DNA of 64,000 nucleotides from JADJNY01 sp046349615 (GTDB lineage: Bacteria > Planctomycetota > UBA1135 > GCA-002686595): the NCBI GenBank assembly GCA_046349615.1, contig JAXMBZ010000014.1:62001-126000 (forward strand), written 5' to 3'. The position numbers and the translations under genes were made by a program. The notes beneath the pieces are model-generated. The model was given only the letters and a program-made list of their open reading frames with translations. It searched no databases and was not told the origin of the DNA. Shown here piece after piece: positions 57,017 through 64,000 of the stretch; position 1 is the first letter of the stretch, and every line of letters begins with the position of its first letter.

Positions 57017-57778
57017 TCAATCGCCGGTCGTGAACCGCGCGTCGCGAGCGAGCGCGCCGAGCGCGTCGTCGAGTTCGCCGCCGGTCGCGACCGCGCGCAG
57101 CAGGTCCTCGACGACCGCGCGCCGCGCTCCCGGGATCGACGCGACGAGCGCGACCGTCGCCCGATCGCGCAGCGTCGGAGCGATGCGCGCGTCCGCGACG
57201 AACGCGATGCGCGCGAGCGCGCGTCGCGCGGTCTCGTCGCTCGCGGCTCGTTCTCCGAGCCGCGTCAACGCGCGCTTCGCGAGGAGCGAGACGTTCGTTC
57301 CCGCCGCCCCACGCGCATTCGACGAAAGACAGCCCGCGAGCACGTCGTCGAGGTCGGCGACCTGCGCCGCGTCGAGGACGCGGAGCGCCGCGAGCTTGCG
57401 CTCCACCGACTCCCCGCGCGCCGCGAGCAGCGTACGCGCACGGAGCACGAGCTCCTCGCGACCGCGCTCCAGGCCGTACGCCTGGAGCTCGGCGAACGCC
57501 GCGTCCTCGCGGCGCGTTGCGTCGAGACGGAGCGCTTCGTCGACGAACGCTCCATCGTCCGCGTCGCTCGCGCGCGGAGCTCGCGCGCGAACGATCGACG
57601 CCTCGCTCGCCGCCGGGAGCGCGAGCTCCGCGGCGGACGAACTCGGCCCGTGCGACCCGACCGGAGTCGAGCCGCCCGCGACGTCGGCGGGACGCAACGA
57701 CGTGACGACGAGGAGGGCGGCGAGCCCGAGGCTCACCGCCGTCCCCGCGATCAAGAGGTCGTCACGCCACCGCATCAC
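57017..57778 (-). CDS. Membrane-anchored protein of unknown function at the end of the cytochrome operon
   Basis: A 253-residue protein. An N-terminal helix (LLIAGTAVSLGLAALLVVTSL, about 8-28) is followed by a low-complexity region and a helical alpha-solenoid-like half (LQAYGLERGREELVLRARTLLAARGESVERKLAALRVL, LAGCLSSN, LLAKRALTRLGERAASDETARRAL). The repeats look like HEAT or tetratricopeptide-type, but I do not recognise a family. It begins 6 bp after the decahaem cytochrome stop, so it is co-transcribed and may be an assembly or anchoring partner of the cytochrome complex. No CXXCH motif is present. Confidence 0.7.
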   Translation of the reverse strand: MMRWRDDLLIAGTAVSLGLAALLVVTSLRPADVAGGSTPVGSHGPSSSAAELALPAASEASIVRARAPRASDADDGAFVDEALRLDATRREDAAFAELQAYGLERGREELVLRARTLLAARGESVERKLAALRVLDAAQVADLDDVLAGCLSSNARGAAGTNVSLLAKRALTRLGERAASDETARRALARIAFVADARIAPTLRDRATVALVASIPGARRAVVEDLLRAVATGGELDDALGALARDARFTTGD

Positions 57779-57784
57779 GACGTC

Positions 57785-60700
57785 TCAGTGCGGATGGTGC
57801 ATCGCTTCGACGTTCCAGTCGCGTCCGTCGCCGTGGCACACGGCGCAGGACTCGAGACCGGCCGTCGACGTCTGCACGTCGATGTGGGCCTGCGCGGCGT
57901 CCGACGAGTGGCACGAGCCGCAGGAGAACTTCCACGTGCGCACCGGCACGGACGCCGAGGGGTGCTCGCGATCCGCCGGTTCGTGCCAGGACTCGTTGCC
58001 GTGGCACATCACGCAGTTCTTGACGCCCTCCGGCATCGCCGGGAACGCGCCTTCGCCCGCGAGCGCATAGGTGTCCGCGTCAGGCAGTTCCTCGCCCATG
58101 TGGATCTTGTGCAGCATCTGGCGGAACTCCACCGGCTCGCCCGCGCCCGGGGTCAAGCTGGTGGTGACGCCGCTGATGCTGTGACACGTCACGCAGGCGT
58201 CGAGACCGCGGCGGCCGCCGCCGTGGAAGAGGATGTCGTCGTGGCAGCGGAGGCACGTGTTCGTCCCGTCGACGATCGCGTGCGGCTCGAGGTCCGTCGC
58301 CGCGCCGTACAGGATGTACCCGTCGGCGCACGGCGAGGTCGAACGGTACGTCTGAACCTCGCCGTAGAGGCCGACGTCGATGCTCTTGTAGCCCCACAGC
58401 GACACGCGGTACGTGCCGTCGGCGTACGGGAGGCCGGCCCAGTCGCCCTGGTCCTCGCCCGTTTCGACGGTGTCGTTCGGGACGTGGACGTAGGTCGTCT
58501 GGAGCGTGTCGCCGCTGTCACGTCGATAGCCGAAGTGCGCGTCCGTGCGATACGTCATCACGATGCCGGAGCCGTTCGTGAGCGCCGCGTTCGACGTGAT
58601 CGACGCGGAGCCCGGCGTGGTCGTGCCCGAGGTCAAGCTGTAGGCGTTGCTCGCGCCCTCCTGCTTGAAGGTGAGCGTGACCTTCGTGACGCTGACCCCC
58701 GACGCGTGCGCGTAGCGCAGCGGCGTGCGGAAGAGGAGCTTCGTCGTCGTGTCGCCCGACGCCGCGCCCGTGCCGTCCGCCTTGAGCGGCGTGATCGTCG
58801 TGTACTCGCGGGTGCCGACGGCGCCCGCGGGCTCGATCACGACCGTGTCGCCGGCCGCGAAGCCCGTCGCTCCCGCGACCGCGACTTCACGCGCGAACGC
58901 GTCCGCGGCGGCCGAGGTCGTCGTCGTCGTCGCGGTCGTCGCGGCTTCCCAGAGCTGCTGACGGCCGTAGTACACCGGCGAGTTGCCGATCGTGAACGTC
59001 TGACCCGCTGCGCCGGAGCCCGCGCCGAGGTACTCGAGCGGGAGCTCCATCGGGATCGTCACGTCGTACGACGACGCGTTCGCGCGGACCTCGTAGTAGA
59101 AGCGGTCCGGAGCGCCGGCCGTCGCGCTGAAGCTCGTGCGGCCCGCGACGATCGCGAAGCCGACCGGGTTCGCCACGCTGCCGCGGAAGATCCCGATGTA
59201 CGCCGCGTTGCCGTTCACCGCCGCGGTGCTCGTCACCGCGATGTTGAAGGACAGGTTGGCGGACGTGAAGCGCGTCGAGGCGTTCGTCGACGCCGGCAGC
59301 GTGCCCGAGCCCGACGCCGCGCCCGACACCGTGAAGTGCGTCGAGTCGGAGAAGGTCACCGTCACGTTCCCCGTCGAGAGGCTCGAGCCGAGGTCGAAGT
59401 TCGTGATCGTCATCCCGCTCGGGTACGTGCTCGGCGAGGCCGGCAGCGTGCCGCTGCCGAGCGAGCCGCTCGCGGAGCCCGTGACCGAGAAGGCGGTCGC
59501 CGACGTGAATTGGACCGTGAGCGTCTCGTCGACGGCGGTGCCGCCGAGGAAGACCTTGCTCATGGTGCCCTTGTTCGTCGTGCTCACCGCGTGCAGACGG
59601 CCCGTGAAGTCGAACGGGTTCACCGTCAAACCGGTCGCCGACGTGAGCGGCATGATCAGCTGCTGGTTCGTCGTCGGGCCCATGAAGAAGGCCGTGAACG
59701 AGTCGAGCGACGCGAGGCCGACGTCGTTGCCGTCGTCGTCCTGCACCGTCATCGTGACGGCCGGCGTGTCGCCCGCCTGGAAGTTGCCGTCGGTGCCCGT
59801 GCCGCCCGTGACGTCCGTGATCGAGACCACGACGCCCGCATTGCGGGTCGGATCACGCAGCGGGTGCAGGTGCGCGTCCTCGACCGAGATGCTGTCGCCC
59901 GACGTCGTGTGACACAGCACGCAGTTGCTGTCGTTCGCCGTGTCCGGCATCGTCTGGCCGTTCGCCGTGTACGGATAGCCCGGACGCACGTTGTCGTGGC
60001 ACGAGTAGCACGCGCGCTCCGTCGGCTGCGTCTTGAAGAGGTCGCCGTTCGCGGGCGCGGTCAGCGGTCCCGCACCGTCCGGATCGCCGTGGCACTTGTA
60101 GCAGGCCGTGACGCCGGTGCGCGTGCGATCGTTGCGCACCTTCGGGCTCAGGAGCGGGCCCGAGCCGTCGGGGTCCGTGCTCGAGAGCAGCGAGTAGCCC
60201 TGGTCCTTCGGCATGGCGACGTTGAAGTTCGGCCACACCGGGAACGCGACCTCGGAGAAGTCGAGCACCGAGTCGCCGAAGCCGACGATCTCGTACGGGG
60301 CCGGCGTCGCCGTGTAGTCGAGCGATCCGTCGTCGTTCGTCGCGATGCCGAGCACCGACGGGAGGTGCGATCCGTTGTGGATCTTGTGGATCATCACCTT
60401 GAAGTCGATGCTCACGCCCGGCGAGCCTCCGAGCGCGGACGTGTTCTTGTCCTCGGAGCCCGACGTGTGGCAGAGCAGGCACAGCGTCACGTTGCGCCGC
60501 AGGGCGCCGTGCGCGCGCAGGCTCGAGTGGCACTCGTTGCAGTTGTCCTGCTTGACGACCTCGCGCGTGTCGAGCGTGGTCGCGCTGCCGAAGAGGACGT
60601 CCTGCACGGCGTCGCCCGCGTCGCGGTAGGAGTCGCTCTCGACCGTGTAGTTCCAGCCGAAGTAGACGCCGAGCGTGTACGTGCCGGAGAGCAGCGCCTG

Positions 60701-61225
60701 GCCCGTGAGCTCACCGTCCGCCGCGCCGAACGACGCCGTGTCGTTGAGCGGCGCCGCGTACGTCGCCGGGATCGCGCTCGCGAACGTGTAGGTGAATGTG
60801 CCGTCGAGGTTGTCGACCGCCGTCGACGCGACGTTCGTCACCTCGGGCAGCACGCGCTGGTAGTTGAAGGTCGGGCCCGAGAGCATCGCGCGGCCGTAGT
60901 TCAGCTCGGAGAGGTCCCAGTCCGAACCGTCGTCCTTCGTCACGGAGAACGTGAACGAGACGTGGTCGCCGACCTGGAACGCGCCGCCGGCGCCGCTGCC
61001 GCCGTCGACGGAGAGGATCGCGACGTGGATGCCCGGCGCGTCGTCGCCCGGCTCGACCTCGGTGCTCGTCGTGCCGCCGTCGCCTGGCGGGCCGGACGGA
61101 CCTTGCGGCCCCGTGCTGCCGTCGTCGCCGGAGCAGGCCGTCGTGCCGACGGCCGCGATGCCGAGCAGGATCGCTCCCAGCAAAGCGTCGAAGCGGCGGA
61201 AGGGGTTCGAATCGAAGCGTTTCAT
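57785..61225 (-). CDS. Decahaem c-type cytochrome lipoprotein, OmcA/MtrC family
   Basis: A 1146-residue outer-membrane cytochrome. It starts MKRFDSNPFRRFDALLGAILLGIAAVGTTACSG, a lipoprotein signal with the modified Cys at about 31. A collagen-like GPQGPSGPPGDGG run follows directly, as in many OmcA-like lipoproteins. Ten CXXCH haem sites are present in two groups: CNECH, CLLCH, CYKCH, CYSCH, CVLCH in the first part, and CLRCH, CVTCH, CVMCH, CGSCH, CAVCH at the C-terminus. Beta-rich, haem-free domains separate them (about 430-850). OmcA/MtrC proteins lie on the outer face of the outer membrane and pass electrons to extracellular oxides or partners. It is the third gene of the operon led by a beta-barrel and a 13-haem cytochrome. 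It is much longer than MtrC (about 670), mostly due to the inter-group beta domains. Confidence 0.93.
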   Translation of the reverse strand: MKRFDSNPFRRFDALLGAILLGIAAVGTTACSGDDGSTGPQGPSGPPGDGGTTSTEVEPGDDAPGIHVAILSVDGGSGAGGAFQVGDHVSFTFSVTKDDGSDWDLSELNYGRAMLSGPTFNYQRVLPEVTNVASTAVDNLDGTFTYTFASAIPATYAAPLNDTASFGAADGELTGQALLSGTYTLGVYFGWNYTVESDSYRDAGDAVQDVLFGSATTLDTREVVKQDNCNECHSSLRAHGALRRNVTLCLLCHTSGSEDKNTSALGGSPGVSIDFKVMIHKIHNGSHLPSVLGIATNDDGSLDYTATPAPYEIVGFGDSVLDFSEVAFPVWPNFNVAMPKDQGYSLLSSTDPDGSGPLLSPKVRNDRTRTGVTACYKCHGDPDGAGPLTAPANGDLFKTQPTERACYSCHDNVRPGYPYTANGQTMPDTANDSNCVLCHTTSGDSISVEDAHLHPLRDPTRNAGVVVSITDVTGGTGTDGNFQAGDTPAVTMTVQDDDGNDVGLASLDSFTAFFMGPTTNQQLIMPLTSATGLTVNPFDFTGRLHAVSTTNKGTMSKVFLGGTAVDETLTVQFTSATAFSVTGSASGSLGSGTLPASPSTYPSGMTITNFDLGSSLSTGNVTVTFSDSTHFTVSGAASGSGTLPASTNASTRFTSANLSFNIAVTSTAAVNGNAAYIGIFRGSVANPVGFAIVAGRTSFSATAGAPDRFYYEVRANASSYDVTIPMELPLEYLGAGSGAAGQTFTIGNSPVYYGRQQLWEAATTATTTTTSAAADAFAREVAVAGATGFAAGDTVVIEPAGAVGTREYTTITPLKADGTGAASGDTTTKLLFRTPLRYAHASGVSVTKVTLTFKQEGASNAYSLTSGTTTPGSASITSNAALTNGSGIVMTYRTDAHFGYRRDSGDTLQTTYVHVPNDTVETGEDQGDWAGLPYADGTYRVSLWGYKSIDVGLYGEVQTYRSTSPCADGYILYGAATDLEPHAIVDGTNTCLRCHDDILFHGGGRRGLDACVTCHSISGVTTSLTPGAGEPVEFRQMLHKIHMGEELPDADTYALAGEGAFPAMPEGVKNCVMCHGNESWHEPADREHPSASVPVRTWKFSCGSCHSSDAAQAHIDVQTSTAGLESCAVCHGDGRDWNVEAMHHPH

Positions 61226-61422
61226 CGCGTGCTCCTCGTTGGAGGCTCTGGGGTCGTGGCGGCGTGCCCTCGCGGTGCGTCGATCGCAGCGGGCGAGAGC
61301 GCGTGGTCGTGAGTTCGTCTCGTGGACACCGTCGAGATTCCGGCGCTCCGGATCCGTAGGGTCCTGTGCGTAGTCCGGGCAGCGCGAAGTGAGCCGTAGC
61401 GGCCCACGTCGCGCGCCGGACC

Positions 61423-62445
61423 TCAGTGGTGACAGGTCGTGCAGGTCGAGCCGTCGTCGACGTGCGGCAGCGGCTGGCCGTTTCCGTGGCACTGTCGGCA
61501 GTTCATCGAGGGGATGTGCCACGCCGGCATCGGCGTCGCGAGGTCGTGGCTCGGCGTGCTCGCGTGACACGCGGAGCACGTCTCACCACGAAGCGGCTCG
61601 TGGCACTCGACGCAGTGACGATCCTGCGGCGCGCCCCAGGTGCCGCGGTGCGTGCGCGGAGCGTTCTCCTGGTGACAGCGGTCGCACGAGTCGGGCTGGT
61701 GGCAGGCCGCGCAGTTCTGGCGGTCCAGGCTCGCGGCGAGGCCGTGACCGCGCTCGCGCCAGTAGCCCTTGTGGTTCTCGGGCGCCTGCGCGAGGTGGCA
61801 CGTCTGGCAGCTCGACTCGGAGTGACAGAGCTCGCACCGATTCGCGGTGGTCTCGCGCTCGCACGCGCGGACGACGCCGCCGTGCGCGCGAGTCCACGAG
61901 GCGACGTGCGACGGCGGCTTCACGTCGGCGCGGATCGTCTCGTGGCAGGTCGCGCAGTCGAGCGACGCCTTCTTCGCCGTGTGGCACTTCGTGCAATCCT
62001 CCATGCGGATCGCATCGGAGGCCTGGACGCGGTCGCCCTCGACGATCGACGCGTGACACGCGTTGCAGTCGCCCTCGCGCTGCGCGTGCTTCGCGTGTGC
62101 GAACTGCACGTCGCCGGTCAGGTCGAGCACGTTCTTCGCGCGAAAGACCTTGCCGTCGAAGAAGGTCGCGAGCTTGCGCTCGGCCGGCATCTTCTGGTCG
62201 ATCTCGGCGTGACAGAGCATGCAGCCTTGCTGTCCGGGCATGCCGGGCTCGTCGCCGTCCTCGGCATGAGCGTGGCACGCGACGCATTCGAGGCCTTGGT
62301 CGCCGACGTGCAGCTTGTGGCTGAACGCGGGTCCGGCGTCGTTCGCCTTCAGCGCTTCGAGGATCGCGCAGCCGGCGAGGAAGGAGAGCGCGAGCGCAAG
62401 GCCCGCACGCGCGGCTTTGCTCCGCGTTCGAATCAGAACCGCCAT
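61423..62445 (-). CDS. 13-haem c-type cytochrome lipoprotein (MtrA/cytochrome c7-like)
   Basis: A 340-residue protein with a lipoprotein signal (MAVLIRTRSKAARAGLALALSFLAGCAIL, Cys near residue 26). Thirteen CXXCH motifs are present: CVACH, CMLCH, CNACH, CTKCH, CATCH, CELCH, CQTCH, CAACH, CDRCH, CVECH, CSACH, CRQCH and a final CTTCH. Dense haem spacing and little other structure mark a periplasmic electron wire of the MtrA/OmaB type. It overlaps the preceding barrel gene by 13 bp and is followed after 197 bp by the OmcA/MtrC-like gene. It probably inserts in or docks under the barrel. MtrA has ten haems; this protein has three more, with a lipid anchor that MtrA lacks. Confidence 0.93.
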   Translation of the reverse strand: MAVLIRTRSKAARAGLALALSFLAGCAILEALKANDAGPAFSHKLHVGDQGLECVACHAHAEDGDEPGMPGQQGCMLCHAEIDQKMPAERKLATFFDGKVFRAKNVLDLTGDVQFAHAKHAQREGDCNACHASIVEGDRVQASDAIRMEDCTKCHTAKKASLDCATCHETIRADVKPPSHVASWTRAHGGVVRACERETTANRCELCHSESSCQTCHLAQAPENHKGYWRERGHGLAASLDRQNCAACHQPDSCDRCHQENAPRTHRGTWGAPQDRHCVECHEPLRGETCSACHASTPSHDLATPMPAWHIPSMNCRQCHGNGQPLPHVDDGSTCTTCHH

Positions 62446-63818
62446 GACGCCCCCCAGCGCAGGAATTGATACGTCTCGGTCGCCGCGTCCTCGTATTCGT
62501 ACGCGAGGTCCAGCGTCAGCGCGCGCGTCGCGTCGTGCTTCACGCGCAGGTACCACGAGCGCACGTCGTCGCGTTCGTGCTCGCCGTAGAGGTCGTACTC
62601 GTAGAGCGCGTACTCGCTCCCGAGCGAGAAGCGCCAAGCGTCCACGGGTCGGTAGGTCGCGTCCGCGCCCCACGTCGAGGTGTCGCGCGCGTCGCCGTCC
62701 CAGCGGTCCATCGTGACGGACACCGCGAGCCCGCGCACGCCGAAGTCGTGCGCCGTGACCGTCGCGCGCCAGCGCTCCCAGTCGCGGTTGAACTCGCCGA
62801 CGTCCGCGTCGTCGCGCACGCGACGGATGTCCGCGCCGAGGTCGAGGTCCCAGCGCTTGCCGAGCGGCCTCGACCACGTCGCGCCGAACTGGCGGTATGG
62901 GAAGAAGTCCTGCAGCGCGCTCGTGAACGGATCGAGCTCGAGCGCGCGCTCGCGCTGCGTCTCGAAGAGCTCGTAGAACGTGCCGCGGAGCACCGCGCCG
63001 CTCTCGGGGTCGGTGTGCTGCGCGCGCAGGCGGAGGTCGCGCTCCTCGCCTTCGAGCAGCGTCGTCCGCGCTTCCGCAGAGCACGCGCCGAGGCGCTGAC
63101 CGACGTCGAGCGCGACGAGGTCGTTCGTCCCGTCGCCGAGCACGCCGTCGTCGTCGAGGTGCATCCAGTCGACGCGCGCGCGGCCGCCCTTCCACGGTCG
63201 GCCCTCGGCCCACGCGCCGAACGCGGAGTCGCCCGCCGCGGATTCGTAGAGCCGCACGGGAATGCCCGCGTAGGCGCCGACTTCGACCGCGCTCTTCCCC
63301 ATCGCGTGCGTGTGCGCGGACACGCCGTCGAGGTGGAGGAACTCGGGCGTGCGTGCGTCGTACTGACGACCGACGCGCAGCGCGACGGAGCCGTCCTTCG
63401 GCGTCCAGTCGACGTACGCGTGGTAGAGGAGCGCTTCGACGTCGCCCGCGCGCGTGTCGGCGAGGCTGCGGAAGACCGACGTCTGCTGCTCGCGACCGTC
63501 GAGGTCCGCGGCGAGGCGGCCGTAGACGTGCGCGGAGAGTTCGTTCACGTCCGTCCTGCCGTAGTCGAGCGAGACGCCCGCGTAGGCGTCGTGGTCCTGC
63601 TCGTCGGACGTCCAACGCGAGCGCGCTTGGAACGAGATCCAGCCGTGCAGCTCGGGTTCGGGCTCCTTCGTCACCGCCGGGGGCGGCGCTCCGCCTGATG
63701 CGGCCGCGGCCGGGGCGCTCTGGCCCGACGCGGGAAGCGCGGCGGCCGCGCACGCTGTGGCGGCGAGCGCGACGCGGCGCGCGCGGGCGCGGGTACGTTT
63801 CGTCGGAGGGGGGCGCAT
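62433..63818 (-). CDS. Outer-membrane beta-barrel protein of the porin-cytochrome operon
   Basis: A 461-residue protein from the ATG at 63818 with a basic signal peptide (RRVALAATACAAAALPASGQ, cleaved near residue 33), then a Pro/Ala linker. The rest is beta-barrel sequence: alternating strands with aromatic girdles (ELHGWISFQARSRWTSDEQDHDAYAG, GDVEALLYHAYVDWTPKDG, FPYRQFGATWSRPLGKRWDLDLGADI, AWRFSLGSEYALYEYDL) and a C-terminal strand ending in Phe (LRWGASWRF), the standard outer-membrane signal. It is 461 residues, well below the roughly 650-700 of MtrB/OmbB barrels, and has no CXXC near the N-terminus as seen in MtrB. The only cysteine of note in the mature part is in LGACSAEA. As first gene of the operon with two multihaem cytochromes it is the likely conduit. 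Confidence 0.88.
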   Translation of the reverse strand: MRPPPTKRTRARARRVALAATACAAAALPASGQSAPAAAASGGAPPPAVTKEPEPELHGWISFQARSRWTSDEQDHDAYAGVSLDYGRTDVNELSAHVYGRLAADLDGREQQTSVFRSLADTRAGDVEALLYHAYVDWTPKDGSVALRVGRQYDARTPEFLHLDGVSAHTHAMGKSAVEVGAYAGIPVRLYESAAGDSAFGAWAEGRPWKGGRARVDWMHLDDDGVLGDGTNDLVALDVGQRLGACSAEARTTLLEGEERDLRLRAQHTDPESGAVLRGTFYELFETQRERALELDPFTSALQDFFPYRQFGATWSRPLGKRWDLDLGADIRRVRDDADVGEFNRDWERWRATVTAHDFGVRGLAVSVTMDRWDGDARDTSTWGADATYRPVDAWRFSLGSEYALYEYDLYGEHERDDVRSWYLRVKHDATRALTLDLAYEYEDAATETYQFLRWGASWRF

Positions 63819-64000
63819 GGGGTGGCGCGCATGGAGCGCGCGGGGACGCATGGAGCGTAGGAAGTGAACTCCACCGTGCGCACGAAGATCGCGGGCTCGA
63901 TCGGCGGAGGATCCGGAGGATCGACAACTCGGAGGGCGCTCACCTTTCGCCGTAAGGCGTAGTCGCACGTCGACTCGTGCGCGGAGTTCCGCTCACGCGC
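63819..64000. other. Upstream region of the porin-cytochrome operon (window edge)
   Basis: Holds the leader and presumably the promoter of the barrel-cytochrome operon. Several in-frame ATGs occur (63848, 63968 among them), so the start of the barrel gene could be further upstream than annotated; the chosen start gives the signal peptide. No clear -35/-10 pair was seen. Confidence 0.4.

Noticed and set aside
61100..61140. Collagen-like GPQGPSGPPGDGG run as a phage-tail or collagen gene
   Set aside because: It lies directly after the lipobox of the decahaem protein, where such runs are common in OmcA-like lipoproteins.
57650..61312. Plus-strand open frame of about 1220 codons opposite the decahaem cytochrome
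   Set aside because: Arg/Val-rich shadow translation; the minus strand has ten haem motifs and a lipobox.

Overview
A very GC-rich chromosomal segment, probably from a Planctomycetota bacterium of the deep-branching aquatic kind. The reasons are three secreted proteins sharing a Cys-rich C-terminal domain (FCFGDG, CPCGN, a late FCPP and a terminal VTW), many large secreted proteins with generic adhesive or propeller domains, a Ser/Thr kinase fused to a sulfatase-modifying-factor-like domain, and partner-switch signalling. This taxonomic call is inference. About 45 protein genes, one tRNA and one ribosomal-protein pseudogene are supported. GC richness produces long antisense open frames almost everywhere; these were ignored.

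Layout. 1-9.6 kb: housekeeping and secreted enzymes (partial NAD(P)-dependent oxidoreductase, Fpg-type glycosylase, GIY-YIG nuclease, alpha/beta hydrolase, degenerate metallo-beta-lactamase-fold protein, subtilase, CpcT/CpeT-like protein, inhibitory-type serpin). 9.6-10.1 kb: tRNA-Gly(CCC) followed by an orphan HigA-type antitoxin. 10.5-19.9 kb: a block with less extreme GC made of two minus-strand operons. One is bL33, DUF1826, COG0523 metallochaperone GTPase and FAD oxidoreductase. The other is three SPFH/HflK-HflC-like proteins plus a P-type ATPase with an atypical TPT motif. A 273-bp direct repeat carrying bL33 and its upstream region lies before each operon; the upstream bL33 copy is a pseudogene. 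20.3-30.5 kb: secreted proteins, a dicarboxylate/amino-acid symporter and a polar amino-acid ABC transporter with fused receptor and permease. 30.8-37.2 kb: zinc-ribbon protein, KDPG aldolase, LamG/RCC1 secreted protein and a hybrid PAS sensor kinase. 37.4-44.1 kb: TetR-RND-adaptor-TolC efflux operon with a candidate operator and terminator. 44.5-49.4 kb: PRC-barrel-like secreted protein, an FHA-PP2C/STAS/anti-sigma partner-switch operon and an SdrD-like secreted protein. 49.5-56.9 kb: giant kinase-SUMF1 fusion, fatty acid desaturase, SRPBCC protein, AlkD-like repair protein and TonB. 57-63.8 kb: a minus-strand operon for an outer-membrane barrel, a 13-haem cytochrome and a decahaem OmcA/MtrC-like lipoprotein, ending in a small membrane-anchored protein of unknown role.

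How it fits together. The two most system-like loci are the putative zinc-homeostasis/SPFH-ATPase island (13.6-19.9 kb and its 10.5-13.6 kb partner operon) and the porin-cytochrome operon at the right end. The second has the parts needed to conduct electrons across an outer membrane (barrel, multihaem periplasmic wire, surface decahaem lipoprotein), but in sizes and an order unlike the classical mtrCAB locus. The RND operon and the partner-switch operon look complete and self-contained.
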